Numbered from the stretch's first letter, positions 31,082-41,338 are shown. The stretch is 64,000 nt of DNA from Pandoraea cepalis (GCF_902459665.1 NZ_CABPSL010000018.1:1-64000), one strand, 5' to 3'. A program made the numbers and translations. Notes: generated from the sequence alone by a model not told the origin.

Positions 31082-32023
31082 ATGACTGATTCGCGCACGA
31101 CATCACCTACGACACGTCGAGGCGCCGCGGGCATCGACGGCGACGTCGGCTCGCGCAGCGCGGATTTCGCGCGCGCCAGCGGTGCTGCCCTCTCCGGCGA
31201 GCGCGACTTCACCTTCTCGCTGACCGATTTCGGCCGCATCCGTCATCTGATCTATCAGCGCGCCGGGATCGCCCTGGCGGAGCACAAGCGCGAAATGGTG
31301 TACAGCCGCATCGCGCGGCGTCTGCGCGCGCTCGGGATGACGAGCTTCACCGAATACCTCGACATGCTCGAGGCTGACACCGGCGAGACCGAATGGGAGT
31401 CGTTCACCAACGCGTTGACGACCAACCTGACGTCATTCTTCCGCGAGTCGCATCATTTCCCGCTGCTCGCCGACTTCGTGCGTCAGCGGGCCAAACCGAT
31501 CTCGATCTGGTGCTGCGCGGCGTCGACCGGCGAAGAGCCGTATTCGATCGCGATGACGCTCGTCGACACGCTCGGCACGCGGCCCAGCGCGAGCGTGCTC
31601 GCCACCGATCTCGACACGCAGGTGCTCGCGCGGGCATCGAGCGCGGTCTACAGCGGCGAGCAGACCGGCAAGCTCTCGCAAGAGCAGTTGCGCCGCCACT
31701 TCCTGCGGGGCACGGGCGCCAACGAGGGCAAGATCAAGGTGCGCCCGGAGCTGCAGCAGCTCGTGACGTTCGCGCCGCTCAACCTGCTCGCGCCGTCGTG
31801 GCAGATCGGCGGTCCGTTCGACGTCATTTTCTGCCGCAATGTGATGATCTATTTCGACAAGGCCACGCAAGCGCGCATTCTCGAGCGCTTCGTGCCCTTG
31901 CTCAAGCCGGATGGTTTGCTTTTCGCCGGGCACTCCGAGAACTTCACCTACGTGAGCCAAGCGTTCCGGCTGCGCGGGCAGACGGTGTACGAGCTGGCCG
32001 GCTCGACCGCGCGAGGGGCCTGA
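31082..32023 (+). CDS. cheR: Chemotaxis protein methyltransferase CheR
   Basis: SAM-dependent enzyme that methylates receptor glutamates during adaptation. The N-terminal helical domain ([20 protein letters not shown], about residues 49-68) is followed by the SAM fold with [18 protein letters not shown] (about 141-158), [14 protein letters not shown] and [15 protein letters not shown]. The beta-subdomain that docks on WxxF pentapeptides lies between them. It has 313 residues with a variable N-terminus of about 45. cheD begins one base after its stop. Confidence 0.97.
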   Translation: MTDSRTTSPTTRRGAAGIDGDVGSRSADFARASGAALSGERDFTFSLTDFGRIRHLIYQRAGIALAEHKREMVYSRIARRLRALGMTSFTEYLDMLEADTGETEWESFTNALTTNLTSFFRESHHFPLLADFVRQRAKPISIWCCAASTGEEPYSIAMTLVDTLGTRPSASVLATDLDTQVLARASSAVYSGEQTGKLSQEQLRRHFLRGTGANEGKIKVRPELQQLVTFAPLNLLAPSWQIGGPFDVIFCRNVMIYFDKATQARILERFVPLLKPDGLLFAGHSENFTYVSQAFRLRGQTVYELAGSTARGA

Positions 32024-32024
32024 C

Positions 32025-32699
32025 ATGACGCAGCCACTGGCCGAGGCGCTTGCCACCAACCACTACTTCGACAATGCGTTCGACACGCAGGCGGTGAAGC
32101 TGCTGCCGTCCGAGTACTACGTCACGACCGACGACATCATGCTCGTGACGGTGCTCGGGTCGTGCGTGGCCGCGTGTGTGCGCGATACCGTCACGGGTAT
32201 CGGCGGCATGAATCATTTCATGCTGCCCGACGATGGCGAGAGCGAGCGCAACCGTATACTCTCGGCGTCGATGCGCTACGGCGCTTACGCCATGGAAATG
32301 CTTATCAACGAGCTGATCAAGCTCGGCGCACGGCGCGAACGGCTCGAGGCGAAGGTCTTCGGCGGCGGCGCGGTGCTCGCGGGCATGACCACCCTGAACA
32401 TCGGCGATCGCAATGCGAACTTCGTGTTGCGCTATCTGGAAATGGAGCAGATTCGCGTCACGGCGCAGGATCTTCTCGGACCGCATCCGCGCAAGGTATG
32501 CTTTTTGCCGCGCACCGGGCGGGTGATGGTCAGAAAGCTGGGCGACCGGGGCGACCCGGCCATTGCCCAGCGCGAACAGGCGTACGCGCAGCGACTGCGT
32601 GCACGCGAAGTCCGGGGTTCCGTAGAACTCTTTGCGCCACCGGCCAGAAACGCCAAGCCTCGGCCGGGGCCTGACAACCGACAAATGGAGGAGGCTTGA
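32025..32699 (+). CDS. cheD: Chemoreceptor glutamine deamidase CheD
   Basis: Deamidates receptor glutamines to create methylation sites and can interact with CheC/CheY systems. The cysteine of the active site is in [13 protein letters not shown] (about residues 43-55) and the histidine in [13 protein letters not shown] (about 59-71). It has 224 residues. It is tightly packed between cheR and cheB; the cheB start codon overlaps its stop. Confidence 0.96.
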   Translation: MTQPLAEALATNHYFDNAFDTQAVKLLPSEYYVTTDDIMLVTVLGSCVAACVRDTVTGIGGMNHFMLPDDGESERNRILSASMRYGAYAMEMLINELIKLGARRERLEAKVFGGGAVLAGMTTLNIGDRNANFVLRYLEMEQIRVTAQDLLGPHPRKVCFLPRTGRVMVRKLGDRGDPAIAQREQAYAQRLRAREVRGSVELFAPPARNAKPRPGPDNRQMEEA

Positions 32700-33775
32700 G
32701 CGAACCTATCAAAGTCCTGTGCGTGGACGATTCCGCACTCGTGCGCAGCCTGATGACCGAGATCATCAATGCGCAACCGGACATGACCGTTGTGGCGACC
32801 GCCCCCGATCCGCTCGTGGCGCGCGACCTGATCAAGCAGCACAACCCGGACGTGCTCACGCTCGACGTCGAAATGCCGCGCATGGACGGGCTCGACTTCC
32901 TTGAGAAGCTCATGCGTTTGCGTCCGATGCCGGTGCTCATGGTGTCGTCGCTGACCGAGCGCGGCTCGGAAGTCACGCTGCGCGCGCTCGAACTCGGCGC
33001 CGTGGACTTCGTGACCAAGCCGCGCCTGGGCATTCGCGACGGCATGCTCGAGTACGGCGAGATGATTGCCGACAAGATTCGTGGCGCCGCGCGCGCCCGG
33101 GTGCGCAGCGCCCCGCCCAAGAGCGCGACGCCCGTGCCGGTCGAAGCGGCGCCGCTGCTGCGTAACCCGCTGGTGTCGACGGAGAAGCTGATCATCATCG
33201 GCGCGTCGACCGGCGGCACGGAGGCGATCCGTGAGGTGCTCGTGCCGATGCCGCCGGACGCCCCGGCGATTCTGATTACCCAGCATATGCCGGCGGGCTT
33301 CACCAAGTCGTTCGCGCAGCGCTTGAACGGCCTGTGCCGCATTACGGTGAAGGAAGCCGAGCATGGCGAGCGGGTGCTGCCGGGCCACGCGTACATCGCG
33401 CCGGGCGGCGACACCCACCTGCAGCTCTCGCGCAGCGGCGCGAACTATGTGGCCTTGCTCGATGCGGCACCGCCGGTGAATCGACATCGTCCGTCGGTCG
33501 ATGTATTGTTCCGCTCCGCGGCGGTTCACGCCGGACGCAATGCGATCGGCGTGATTCTCACGGGCATGGGCCGCGACGGCGCGGCTGGACTCGTGGAAAT
33601 GCGCCGGGCCGGCGCGCACACCTTCGCGCAGGACGAGGCGAGTTGCATCGTGTTCGGCATGCCGCGCGAGGCCATTGCGATGGGCGGGGCGGAAGAAGTG
33701 GTGCCGTTGCACGAAATGGCCCGCAAAGTGCTGCATCAGGTTGCGAAATTTGGCGATCGCACCCAGCGGGTATAG
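32696..33775 (+). CDS. cheB: Chemotaxis-specific protein-glutamate methylesterase CheB
   Basis: Response-regulator-controlled esterase/deamidase that reverses receptor methylation. The receiver domain has [10 protein letters not shown] near the start and the phospho-acceptor Asp in [11 protein letters not shown] (about residue 57). The esterase domain carries [10 protein letters not shown] (Ser), [16 protein letters not shown] (His) and [13 protein letters not shown] (Asp). It has 359 residues. The start is TTG at 32696, overlapping the cheD stop (TTGA) and placed after GGAGGAGG, so translation is coupled. Confidence 0.96.
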   Translation: MSEPIKVLCVDDSALVRSLMTEIINAQPDMTVVATAPDPLVARDLIKQHNPDVLTLDVEMPRMDGLDFLEKLMRLRPMPVLMVSSLTERGSEVTLRALELGAVDFVTKPRLGIRDGMLEYGEMIADKIRGAARARVRSAPPKSATPVPVEAAPLLRNPLVSTEKLIIIGASTGGTEAIREVLVPMPPDAPAILITQHMPAGFTKSFAQRLNGLCRITVKEAEHGERVLPGHAYIAPGGDTHLQLSRSGANYVALLDAAPPVNRHRPSVDVLFRSAAVHAGRNAIGVILTGMGRDGAAGLVEMRRAGAHTFAQDEASCIVFGMPREAIAMGGAEEVVPLHEMARKVLHQVAKFGDRTQRV

Positions 33776-33895
33776 TAGGGCGCTTTTTTGGCGTTTTTTC
33801 GCCGTATGCGTCGCGTCGATTTGCGGACACACTTGGGGCACCAAGTGGTGGCGAAATCTGCCCATGAATATCGCCGGCCCCCGCGGGGCGCCGGC
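33771..33895 (+). promoter_or_regulatory. Structured cheB-cheY spacer with possible internal promoter
   Basis: A TATAGT -10-like hexamer (33771-33776) ends cheB; no good -35 accompanies it. Three stems follow: GGCG/CGCC around a T6 loop (33790-33803), CACTTGG/CCAAGTG (33830-33847) and a GC-rich hairpin (33873-33895) ending seven bases before the cheY Shine-Dalgarno. The 135-bp gap is unusual in an otherwise overlapping operon. Confidence 0.4.
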
Positions 33896-33910
33896 TGAAT
33901 TGGAGTAATG

Positions 33911-34309
33911 ATGGTAGACAAGAACTTGAAATTCCTGGTCGTCGACGATTTTCCGACGATGCGCCGGATTGTGAGAAACCTGCTCAAGGAGCTGGGCTTC
34001 TCCAATGTCGACGAGGCGGAAGACGGTGCGGCGGCGCTGGCCAAGCTGCGTGGCGGCAACTTTGAATTCGTGGTCTCGGATTGGAACATGCCGAACATGG
34101 ATGGCCTGACGATGCTTCAGCAGATCCGAGCCGATCCGAACCTCGCAAAGCTGCCGGTGCTCATGGTCACGGCCGAAGCGAAGAAGGAAAACATTATCGC
34201 GGCTGCCCAGGCCGGGGCGAGCGGGTATGTGGTCAAGCCGTTTACGGCCGCGACGCTCGATGAAAAGCTGGGCAAGATCTTCGAGAAAATGGTTAAGACA
34301 GGGGCGTGA
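33911..34309 (+). CDS. cheY: Chemotaxis response regulator CheY
   Basis: Phospho-CheY binds FliM and switches the motor. The sequence is very close to E. coli CheY ([21 protein letters not shown]57 in [30 protein letters not shown]). Two ATGs compete: 33908 is only two bases from GGAG (33902-33905), while 33911 is five bases away and gives MVDKNLKF, matching E. coli MADKELKF, so I use 33911 (132 residues). Its stop overlaps the cheZ GTG. Confidence 0.97.
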   Translation: MVDKNLKFLVVDDFPTMRRIVRNLLKELGFSNVDEAEDGAAALAKLRGGNFEFVVSDWNMPNMDGLTMLQQIRADPNLAKLPVLMVTAEAKKENIIAAAQAGASGYVVKPFTAATLDEKLGKIFEKMVKTGA

Positions 34310-34986
34310 GCGTGACCCACGAGGCGAGCACTGAATGGCCGGGTGAGCCCAACGGCGCTTACGTGACCGGCGAAGCGGACCCGTCCGCGCGCATGCTCAT
34401 GCGCGTTGGGCAGCTGACGCGCATGCTGCGTGACAACCTGCGCGAACTCGGGCTGGACAAGCAACTCGAGCAGGCGGCCGAAGCGATTCCCGACGCGCGC
34501 GACCGCCTGAACTATGTCGCCACCCTGACCGAGCAGGCGGCGGTGCGGGCGCTCACGGCCATCGAACTGGCCAAGCCCCTTCAGGATCGTCTCGAAGCGG
34601 ACGCCAACGCACTCGACGAACGCTGGGCCAAGTGGTTCGACGAGCCGCTCGAACTCGACGATGCCCGCAAGCTGGTCGTGGAGACGCGCACGTATCTGCG
34701 CCGCGTGCCGGACGACACGCGCGCGACCAACCACCATCTGATGGAAATCATGATGGCGCAGGACTTCCAGGATCTGACCGGACAGGTCATCAAGAAGATC
34801 ATGGATGTCGTGCAGGAGATCGAGAAGCACCTGTTGCAGACGCTGCTCGAAAACATGCCGCCCGAGAAGCGCAAGGAAGCCGAAGATTCGCTGCTCAACG
34901 GGCCGCAGGTCAAGACCGATGGCCGCACCGACATCGTGTCCGATCAAGGGCAGGTCGACGACCTGCTCGCCAGCCTCGGCTTCTGA
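34306..34986 (+). CDS. cheZ: CheY phosphatase CheZ
   Basis: Dephosphorylates CheY-P. The catalytic helix signature [20 protein letters not shown] (about residues 148-167) contains the Asp and Gln required for phosphatase activity. The C-terminal CheY-binding peptide reads [11 protein letters not shown]. It has 226 residues. The start is GTG at 34306, overlapping the cheY stop (GTGA); a GTG two codons later (34312) is also possible. A strong terminator follows. Confidence 0.96.
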   Translation: MSVTHEASTEWPGEPNGAYVTGEADPSARMLMRVGQLTRMLRDNLRELGLDKQLEQAAEAIPDARDRLNYVATLTEQAAVRALTAIELAKPLQDRLEADANALDERWAKWFDEPLELDDARKLVVETRTYLRRVPDDTRATNHHLMEIMMAQDFQDLTGQVIKKIMDVVQEIEKHLLQTLLENMPPEKRKEAEDSLLNGPQVKTDGRTDIVSDQGQVDDLLASLGF

Positions 34987-34991
34987 GGATT

Positions 34992-35034
34992 CGCCCCGCC
35001 GGCCCGTCGACGGGCTGCCGGGGCGTCGCTTTTT
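34992..35034 (+). terminator. Terminator of the mot-che transcription unit
   Basis: CGCCCCG (34992-34998) pairs with CGGGGCG (35019-35025), and inside it GCCCGT pairs with ACGGGC across a CG turn; a T run (35030-35034) follows. Confidence 0.8.
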
Positions 35035-35172
35035 GACGGCGTTTCCGACCTTTGCCGCACGCCGGCGCGAAATACCGCCCAATCCCGCCTCTATTCCCCC
35101 CTTTGTGACTTGACGGTTACGGCCATAATCGGTCGCGATAGGGTGGCTTCGTCCGCCCGCAGTGGATAAGGC

Positions 35173-36324
35173 ATGGCTGAGGATAGCGATCTCGAAAAGA
35201 CGGAACCTGCGTCTCCCCGGCGCCTTGAAAAGGCGCGCGAGGAAGGACAGGTTGCGCGTTCGCGGGAACTGTCCACGTTCGCCTTGCTGGCGGCCGGAGT
35301 GGCCGGCTTGTGGATGACGGCTGACCGCATTTCGCAAGGCTTCGCCCAACTGATGCGCCACGGGATGCAGTTCGAGCCGGGCACCGCCCTCGACACCCAC
35401 CGCATGCTCTCCTATGCCGCACGCTCGGGCGCCGACGCGCTCATCGCCATTGCCCCGCTGCTCGGTGTGCTGGTGCTCGCGGCGATTGTCGCCCCGATGG
35501 CGCTGGGCGGTTGGCTCTTCACCACCCAGTCGCTCGCGCCCAACTTCGGCCGCCTGAACCCACTCAAGGGGTTGGGCCGCATGTTTTCCGTGCAGGGGCT
35601 GGTCGAACTCGTCAAGGCGGTGGCCAAGACGCTGCTCGTCGGCGCCGTGGCCTACTGGGCGATTGCGCGCGACCGCGACGCGGTCATGGGGCTGATGACG
35701 CAGTCGCCCCGCGCGGCCTTGCCGTATGTGGGCGAGTTGATCGCGGTGTGCTGTGCGTTCATCGTGGCATCGCTGATGCTGGTGGCGGCCATCGACGTTC
35801 CCTTCCAGCTCTGGCAGCACTATAAGAAGCTGCGCATGACCAAAGAGGAAGTGCGGCAGGAAAACAAGGAAAGCGAAGGCGATCCGCACCTCAAGGCGCA
35901 CATCCGCCAGTTGCAGCGCCAGACGGCGCGCCGTCGCATGATGCAGGACGTACCCAAGGCCGACGTGATCGTGACCAACCCGACGCACTTTGCCGTTGCG
36001 CTCGAGTACAAGGAAAACATGACGGCACCGCGCGTGCTGGCCAAGGGCACGGATCTCGTCGCGCTGCGCATCCGCGAGATGGGCGCCGAGCACCACATTC
36101 CGATTCTCGAAGCTCCGCCGCTGGCACGGGCACTGCACGCGCACGTGGACATCGGTCACGAAATTCCGGCCACGCTCTACACGGCCGTGGCCGAAGTGCT
36201 GGCGTGGGTCTTCCAGCTTCGCCGCTGGCGCACCGAGGGGGGCGCCGCGCCCGTTACCCCGTCGGATCTGCCGGTGCCGGCCGAACTCGACGCGCCGCGG
36301 CGCGCCGGGTCGAAACGAGTGTAA
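35173..36324 (+). CDS. flhB: Flagellar export apparatus protein FlhB
   Basis: Export-gate component that switches secretion from rod/hook to filament substrates. Four membrane helices occupy about residues 30-215. The cytoplasmic autocleavage site NPTH begins at N269 in IVTNPTHFAVALEY. The N-terminus EDSDLEKTEPASPRRLEKAR is diagnostic. It has 383 residues and begins the flhBAFG-fliA cluster after a terminator. The 186-bp upstream gap holds a CATAAT (35124-35129) without a convincing -35. Confidence 0.97.
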   Translation: MAEDSDLEKTEPASPRRLEKAREEGQVARSRELSTFALLAAGVAGLWMTADRISQGFAQLMRHGMQFEPGTALDTHRMLSYAARSGADALIAIAPLLGVLVLAAIVAPMALGGWLFTTQSLAPNFGRLNPLKGLGRMFSVQGLVELVKAVAKTLLVGAVAYWAIARDRDAVMGLMTQSPRAALPYVGELIAVCCAFIVASLMLVAAIDVPFQLWQHYKKLRMTKEEVRQENKESEGDPHLKAHIRQLQRQTARRRMMQDVPKADVIVTNPTHFAVALEYKENMTAPRVLAKGTDLVALRIREMGAEHHIPILEAPPLARALHAHVDIGHEIPATLYTAVAEVLAWVFQLRRWRTEGGAAPVTPSDLPVPAELDAPRRAGSKRV

Positions 36325-36327
36325 CGA

Positions 36328-38433
36328 ATGAACCTCAACCCTCGCGCGAACCAGCTACTGCGCTCGTCGCAACTGCTCCTCGGCGGCAATCTGAAGTCGC
36401 TCGCCGCGCCGGTGCTGATCATCATGATTCTGGGCATGATGATCCTGCCGTTGCCGCCGTTCATCCTGGATCTGCTCTTCACCTTCAACATCGCATTGGC
36501 GGTGATGGTGCTGCTCGTGAGCATGTACACGCAAAAGCCGCTCGACTTTGCGGCGTTCCCGAGCGTGCTCCTGTTCTCCACATTGCTGCGTCTGTCGCTG
36601 AACGTGGCGTCCACCCGCGTCGTGCTGCTCGAAGGCCATACCGGGCCGGACGCCGCCGGCAAAGTGATCGAGGCGTTCGGCCACTTCCTGGTGGGGGGCA
36701 ACTACGCCGTCGGTATCGTGGTGTTCATCATCCTCGTGGTCATCAACTTCATGGTGATCACGAAGGGCGCCGGGCGCATCGCCGAAGTCGGCGCGCGCTT
36801 CACCCTCGACGCGATGCCGGGCAAGCAAATGGCCATCGACGCCGACCTGAACGCCGGACTGATCGGCGAAGAGGAGGCGCGCAAGCGTCGCTCGGTGATC
36901 GCCCAGGAAGCCGACTTCTACGGCTCGATGGACGGCGCATCGAAGTTCGTGCGCGGCGATGCGGTCGCCGGTCTGCTCATCATGATCATCAACATCGTCG
37001 GCGGGCTGATCGTCGGCGTGGCCCAGCACGGCCTGGATATCGGCATGGCGGCGAAGAACTACACGCTGCTGACCATTGGCGACGGTCTCGTCGCGCAGAT
37101 CCCCGCGCTGGTGATCTCCACGGCCGCCGGTGTGGTCGTCTCGCGCGTGGCGACCGATGAAGACATCGGCCAGCAGGTCGTCTCGCAACTGTTCAGCAAT
37201 CCGCGCGTGCTGGGGATCACGGCGGCGATTCTCGGTCTGATGGGCTTGATTCCGGGCATGCCGCACTTCGCCTTTCTGCTGCTCGCCTTGGGGCTGGGGG
37301 CGCTCGCTCGCTATCAGTTCCGCCGCGCCGAGGCCGAGAAGCAACAGGCCGCGCGCCCGACCCCCGTGGCGTCCAGCGCGCCGGCCGAAGTGGCCGAAGC
37401 GTCGTGGGACGACGTGGCGCTCGTCGACCCGCTCGGACTGGAGGTCGGCTATCGGCTGATTCCGCTCGTCGACCGCAATCAGGACGGCGAATTGCTCAAG
37501 CGCATCAAGGGCATCCGCAAGAAATTCGCCCAGGAAATCGGTTTTCTCGCACCGGTGGTGCACATTCGCGACAACCTGGAGCTGCGTCCGAACCAGTACC
37601 GCATCACGCTCAAGGGCGTGGTCATCGGCGAAGGCGAAGCGTATCCGGGGCAACTGCTCGCCATCGATCCGGGGCAGGTCAGCGCACCGCTGCAGGGCAC
37701 GCCCACGCGCGATCCGGCCTTCGGCTTGCCGGCGACGTGGATCGATGTCGGTCAGCGCGATCAGGCGCAGGCGTATGGCTACACGGTGGTCGATGCCGGG
37801 ACGGTGGTCGCCACCCATCTGAACCACCTGATCAACGCCCACGCGCACGAGTTGCTGGGCCGTCAGGAAGTGCAGCAGCTCATCGAGCGCATCGGCAAGG
37901 ACGCGCCCAAGCTCATCGAAGATCTGGTGCCGAAGACGATCGCGCTCACCACGTTGCAGAAAGTCTTGCAGAACCTGCTCGAGGAGCAGGTGCCGATTCG
38001 CGACATGCGCACGATCATCGATACGCTCGCCGAACACGGTGCGCGCGTACAGGACGCCCACGACCTCACGGCGCTGGTGCGCCTGGCGCTCGGCCGCGCG
38101 ATCACGCAAAGCGTGTTCCCGGGAAGTGGCGATCTCGAGGTGGTGGGGCTCGACGCCAATCTCGAACGAATTCTCACGCAGGCGTTGTCGGCAGGCGGTG
38201 GCACGGGGCTGGAGCCGGGTCTCGCGGACACGCTGCTGCGGGAGACGCAGGCCGCCGTGGCGCGTCAGGAGCGTCAGGGCTTGCCGTCGGTACTGCTGGT
38301 CCAACATCCGCTGCGTTCGCTGCTCTCGCGCTTCTTGCGTCGCAGCTTGCCGCAGCTCAAGGTTTTGTCGTATGCGGAAGTGCCTGACACACGGAATGTG
38401 AAAATGACGGCACTCATCGGAGGTCAAGGGTGA
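36328..38433 (+). CDS. flhA: Flagellar export apparatus protein FlhA
   Basis: Core nonameric export-gate protein that uses the proton motive force and docks chaperone-substrate complexes. About eight membrane helices fill residues 25-330. The family motif TLDAMPGKQMAIDADLNAG is at about 156-174. The large cytoplasmic domain covers about 360-701 and includes RIKGIRKKFAQEIGFLAPVV. It has 701 residues. It starts three bases after flhB and overlaps the flhF GTG. Confidence 0.97.
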   Translation: MNLNPRANQLLRSSQLLLGGNLKSLAAPVLIIMILGMMILPLPPFILDLLFTFNIALAVMVLLVSMYTQKPLDFAAFPSVLLFSTLLRLSLNVASTRVVLLEGHTGPDAAGKVIEAFGHFLVGGNYAVGIVVFIILVVINFMVITKGAGRIAEVGARFTLDAMPGKQMAIDADLNAGLIGEEEARKRRSVIAQEADFYGSMDGASKFVRGDAVAGLLIMIINIVGGLIVGVAQHGLDIGMAAKNYTLLTIGDGLVAQIPALVISTAAGVVVSRVATDEDIGQQVVSQLFSNPRVLGITAAILGLMGLIPGMPHFAFLLLALGLGALARYQFRRAEAEKQQAARPTPVASSAPAEVAEASWDDVALVDPLGLEVGYRLIPLVDRNQDGELLKRIKGIRKKFAQEIGFLAPVVHIRDNLELRPNQYRITLKGVVIGEGEAYPGQLLAIDPGQVSAPLQGTPTRDPAFGLPATWIDVGQRDQAQAYGYTVVDAGTVVATHLNHLINAHAHELLGRQEVQQLIERIGKDAPKLIEDLVPKTIALTTLQKVLQNLLEEQVPIRDMRTIIDTLAEHGARVQDAHDLTALVRLALGRAITQSVFPGSGDLEVVGLDANLERILTQALSAGGGTGLEPGLADTLLRETQAAVARQERQGLPSVLLVQHPLRSLLSRFLRRSLPQLKVLSYAEVPDTRNVKMTALIGGQG

Positions 38434-39704
38434 AGATTCGGAAATTCTTTGCGGGCACGTGCCGCGATGCACTGCGCCAGATTCGCGAGGAAATCGGACC
38501 CGATGCGGTCGTGTTGTCCAATCGCTCGGTCGCCAATGGCGTGGAAATCGTCGCATTGGCGGAAGAGGATCTTGACGCGCTCGCGGGCGGCGACATGCCG
38601 ACCCACCGGCCGCGTCCACGCCCGGCGGTGCCTGTCGCCCCGGTCGCTGCCGTCACTGGCGCGCCGATCGCGGCGGCCCATGATGCCGGGGCAACGAGCG
38701 CGTTTGCCCAAACCATGATGGATGAACTTCAGAGCATGCGCGGCTTGCTCGAAGAGCAGGTCGCCGGGCTGGTCTGGAACGACAAGCAACGTCGTTCCCC
38801 GGCGCAGGGCGAGATTCTGCGCACGCTGCTCGCCGCAGGGTTCTCGGCGCAACTGGGTCGGGCGCTGCTCGAACATCTGCCGGAGGGCGGCGATCTGGAG
38901 AGTGGGTTGGCATGGGTGAAGCGCGCGCTGACGCGCAATCTGCCCGTCATGCCGAACGAAGACGAACTGATGGACCGCGGCGGCGTGTATGCGCTGATGG
39001 GGCCGACCGGGGTGGGCAAGACCACCACGACGGCCAAGCTCGCGGCGCGCTGCGTGATGCGGCACGGCGCGGAGAAGCTCGCGCTGCTCACGACCGACAG
39101 CTATCGTATCGGCGGGCACGAGCAACTGCGCATTTACGGCAAGATTCTCGGCGTGACGGTGCATGCGGTAAAAGATGCCACGGACCTGCGTCTGGCGCTG
39201 ACCGAATTGCGCAACAAGCACATGGTGCTGATCGACACGGTGGGCATGAGCCAGCGAGACCGTACGGTGCCGGAGCAGGTGGCGATGTTGTGCGGCGCCG
39301 AGACGCCGGTGCAGCGTCTGTTGCTGCTCAACGCCACGAGTCATGGCGATACGCTCAACGAGGTGGTACACGCCTACCGCAGCGCGAGCGCGCAAGGCGG
39401 CGGCGATCTGGCGGGGTGCATTCTCACGAAACTCGATGAATCGACCAATCTCGGGTCGGTGCTCGATACGGTGATTCGTCACCGCTTGCCGGTGCATTAT
39501 GTGTCCACGGGACAGCGTGTGCCGGAGAACCTGCACGTGGCCGACAAGCCATTCCTGATCGACACCGCACTTTCCGCGCCGGTCACGGGCTCGCCATTCG
39601 TGCCGGCCGAGGAAGACCTGCCGGCTGTGGTGCGCGGCGTCGACCCCCAATACAGCGGGCTGTTCGCGCCCGCACAACCCTCAGGCGAGGCTTGCTTTGG
39701 TTAA
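38430..39704 (+). CDS. flhF: Flagellar SRP-like GTPase FlhF
   Basis: SRP-type GTPase that helps set flagellar position and number. The N-terminal B domain begins KIRKFFAGTCRDALRQIREE. The G1 P-loop MGPTGVGKTTTTAKLAAR is at about residues 193-210, with LLTTDSYRIGGHEQL, VLIDTVGMSQRD and the G4-like ILTKLDESTNLGS downstream. It has 424 residues. The start is GTG at 38430, overlapping the flhA stop; flhG starts inside its last codons. Confidence 0.95.
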   Translation: MKIRKFFAGTCRDALRQIREEIGPDAVVLSNRSVANGVEIVALAEEDLDALAGGDMPTHRPRPRPAVPVAPVAAVTGAPIAAAHDAGATSAFAQTMMDELQSMRGLLEEQVAGLVWNDKQRRSPAQGEILRTLLAAGFSAQLGRALLEHLPEGGDLESGLAWVKRALTRNLPVMPNEDELMDRGGVYALMGPTGVGKTTTTAKLAARCVMRHGAEKLALLTTDSYRIGGHEQLRIYGKILGVTVHAVKDATDLRLALTELRNKHMVLIDTVGMSQRDRTVPEQVAMLCGAETPVQRLLLLNATSHGDTLNEVVHAYRSASAQGGGDLAGCILTKLDESTNLGSVLDTVIRHRLPVHYVSTGQRVPENLHVADKPFLIDTALSAPVTGSPFVPAEEDLPAVVRGVDPQYSGLFAPAQPSGEACFG

Positions 39705-40572
39705 GCTCGTACTCGATCAAGCGGAAGGTTTGCGCCGGCTCGTGGCGCGTCACACCACGCGAATCGTCGCGGTGGTAGGGAGTGCGCCTGAAGCGGGTCA
39801 GACGAGTACCGCGCTGAATCTGGCCAGCGCCCTGGCGCATCACGGTCAGGATGTCGTGCTGGCCGACGAGAGCGGCCATGCGGCACCTGCGCTCGGTTTG
39901 CCGCTGCGCGGCGACATTCACGACGTGCTGGCCGGACGCGTGTCGCCCGAGGCGATTCGCGTGCACACGCGCGACAACGTGGTGGTGGTGCCCGTGGCGC
40001 ATCGGCATCCCGAACGCATTGACCCGTTGCGCGCGCTGCCGCTGTTGACGACCAGCGAGCCCGACGTCGTGGTGATCGATTGCACGCACGCGGGGGCGGT
40101 GCTCAGCCCGCTCGCGGCGCACGCGCACGACGTGCTGGTGGTGCTGGGGTGTGAGCCGGCGTCGATCACGGGGGCGTATTCGTGGATCAAGCAGGCGCAT
40201 TTCGAGTATGCGTTGGCGCAGTTCCGGGTGTTGGTGAATCGGGCGGAGGATGTGGAAGCGCGCGTGGTGTGCCGCAATCTGGCCACGACGGCGAGCCGTT
40301 ATCTGGCGGTGTCGCTGGAGCTGGCGGGCCATGTGCCGATGGATCGGCAGGTTGTGCGCGCGAGGCAATTGACGCGCACCGTGGTCGATGCGTTCCCGAT
40401 GGCGCCGGCGGCGGTGGCGTATCGGCAACTGGCGGCGCAGGTGATGCATTGGCCATTGGCCGTGCGAGAGACGGGGCTGGCCGCGTTGGGCGCCGGGGCG
40501 GGTGACTTCGGCGGCGAGCGCGGCAACGACATAACGCTTGGCGTGGGCGCGGTGAGCGCGCACACGGCTTGA
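39697..40572 (+). CDS. flhG: Flagellar number regulator FlhG/FleN-like (MinD/ParA family) with degenerate P-loop
   Basis: MinD-like protein that normally acts with FlhF to limit flagellar number. Position between flhF and fliA and the N-terminal DQAEGLRRL motif identify it. The deviant Walker A (KGGVGKT in ParA) reads APEAGQT at residues 30-36, losing both lysines. Walker B (VVVIDCTHAGAVLSPLA) and the LVNRAED region are recognisable. It has 291 residues. TTG at 39697 is the best start (GAGG about 7 bases upstream), overlapping flhF by 8 bp. ATP binding as in other ParA/MinD proteins is doubtful. Confidence 0.85.
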   Translation: MVKLVLDQAEGLRRLVARHTTRIVAVVGSAPEAGQTSTALNLASALAHHGQDVVLADESGHAAPALGLPLRGDIHDVLAGRVSPEAIRVHTRDNVVVVPVAHRHPERIDPLRALPLLTTSEPDVVVIDCTHAGAVLSPLAAHAHDVLVVLGCEPASITGAYSWIKQAHFEYALAQFRVLVNRAEDVEARVVCRNLATTASRYLAVSLELAGHVPMDRQVVRARQLTRTVVDAFPMAPAAVAYRQLAAQVMHWPLAVRETGLAALGAGAGDFGGERGNDITLGVGAVSAHTA

Positions 40573-40609
40573 GCGACACGGCACGCGTCGAGAGGAAGCG
40601 GAGGGAAAC

Positions 40610-41338
40610 ATGTATACCGCGAGCGGGAAGGTCGACACGAACGACACGCTGACGCAATACGCGCCGTTGGTGCGTCGTCTGGCGCTGCAACTGATGGCGA
40701 AGCTGCCGGCGAGCGTGGAATTGGAAGATCTGATTCAGGCGGGCATGCTCGGGCTGCTCGATGCGGCGAACCGGTATCAGGAGACGCAGGGCGCGCAGTT
40801 CGAAACGTATGCGAGCCAGCGCATTCGCGGCGCGATGCTCGACGAGTTGCGCGAGCTGGATTGGGCGTCGCGCGGTATTCGCAAGACGGCACGTCAGATC
40901 GAGAAGGCGGTGCAGCGACTGGAGCAACGGTTGGGCCGGGGGCCGTCGGAGAGCGAGATCGCGGGCGAGCTGTCGATCGGTCTGGCCGAATATCAGCAGA
41001 TGCTGCAGGACGTGCATGGCTGCCAACTGGTCTATTACGAGGATTTCGATTCGGCGGACGAAGAACCGTTTATTGACCGGATCTGTGCGAATCCGGGCGC
41101 CGATCCGCTGACGATGTTGCTTGACGAAGGCCTGCGCGGCGGCGTGATCGATGCGATCGATCGGCTGCCGGAGCGCGAGAAGTTGCTCATGAGCCTGTAT
41201 TACGACCAGGGCCTGAATCTGCGCGAGATCGGCGCGGTGCTGGAAGTGAGCGAATCGCGCGTCTGCCAGTTGCATAGCCAGGCGATCTCGCGCCTGCGCA
41301 CAACGTTGCGTGAGAAGGCTTGGACCTCGGCGAGTTAA
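40610..41338 (+). CDS. fliA: Flagellar sigma factor FliA (sigma-28)
   Basis: Alternative sigma factor for late flagellar genes, held inactive by FlgM until the hook is finished. Region 2 reads YAPLVRRLALQLMAKLPASV and DLIQAGMLGLLDAANRYQ, with FETYASQRIRGAMLDELREL. Region 4 has the helix-turn-helix LNLREIGAVLEVSESRVCQL. It has 242 residues, normal for FliA. It is the last gene of the flhBAFG cluster. Its probable targets in this window are the sites at 18673, 19939, 43336, 52290 and 60135. Confidence 0.97.
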   Translation: MYTASGKVDTNDTLTQYAPLVRRLALQLMAKLPASVELEDLIQAGMLGLLDAANRYQETQGAQFETYASQRIRGAMLDELRELDWASRGIRKTARQIEKAVQRLEQRLGRGPSESEIAGELSIGLAEYQQMLQDVHGCQLVYYEDFDSADEEPFIDRICANPGADPLTMLLDEGLRGGVIDAIDRLPEREKLLMSLYYDQGLNLREIGAVLEVSESRVCQLHSQAISRLRTTLREKAWTSAS

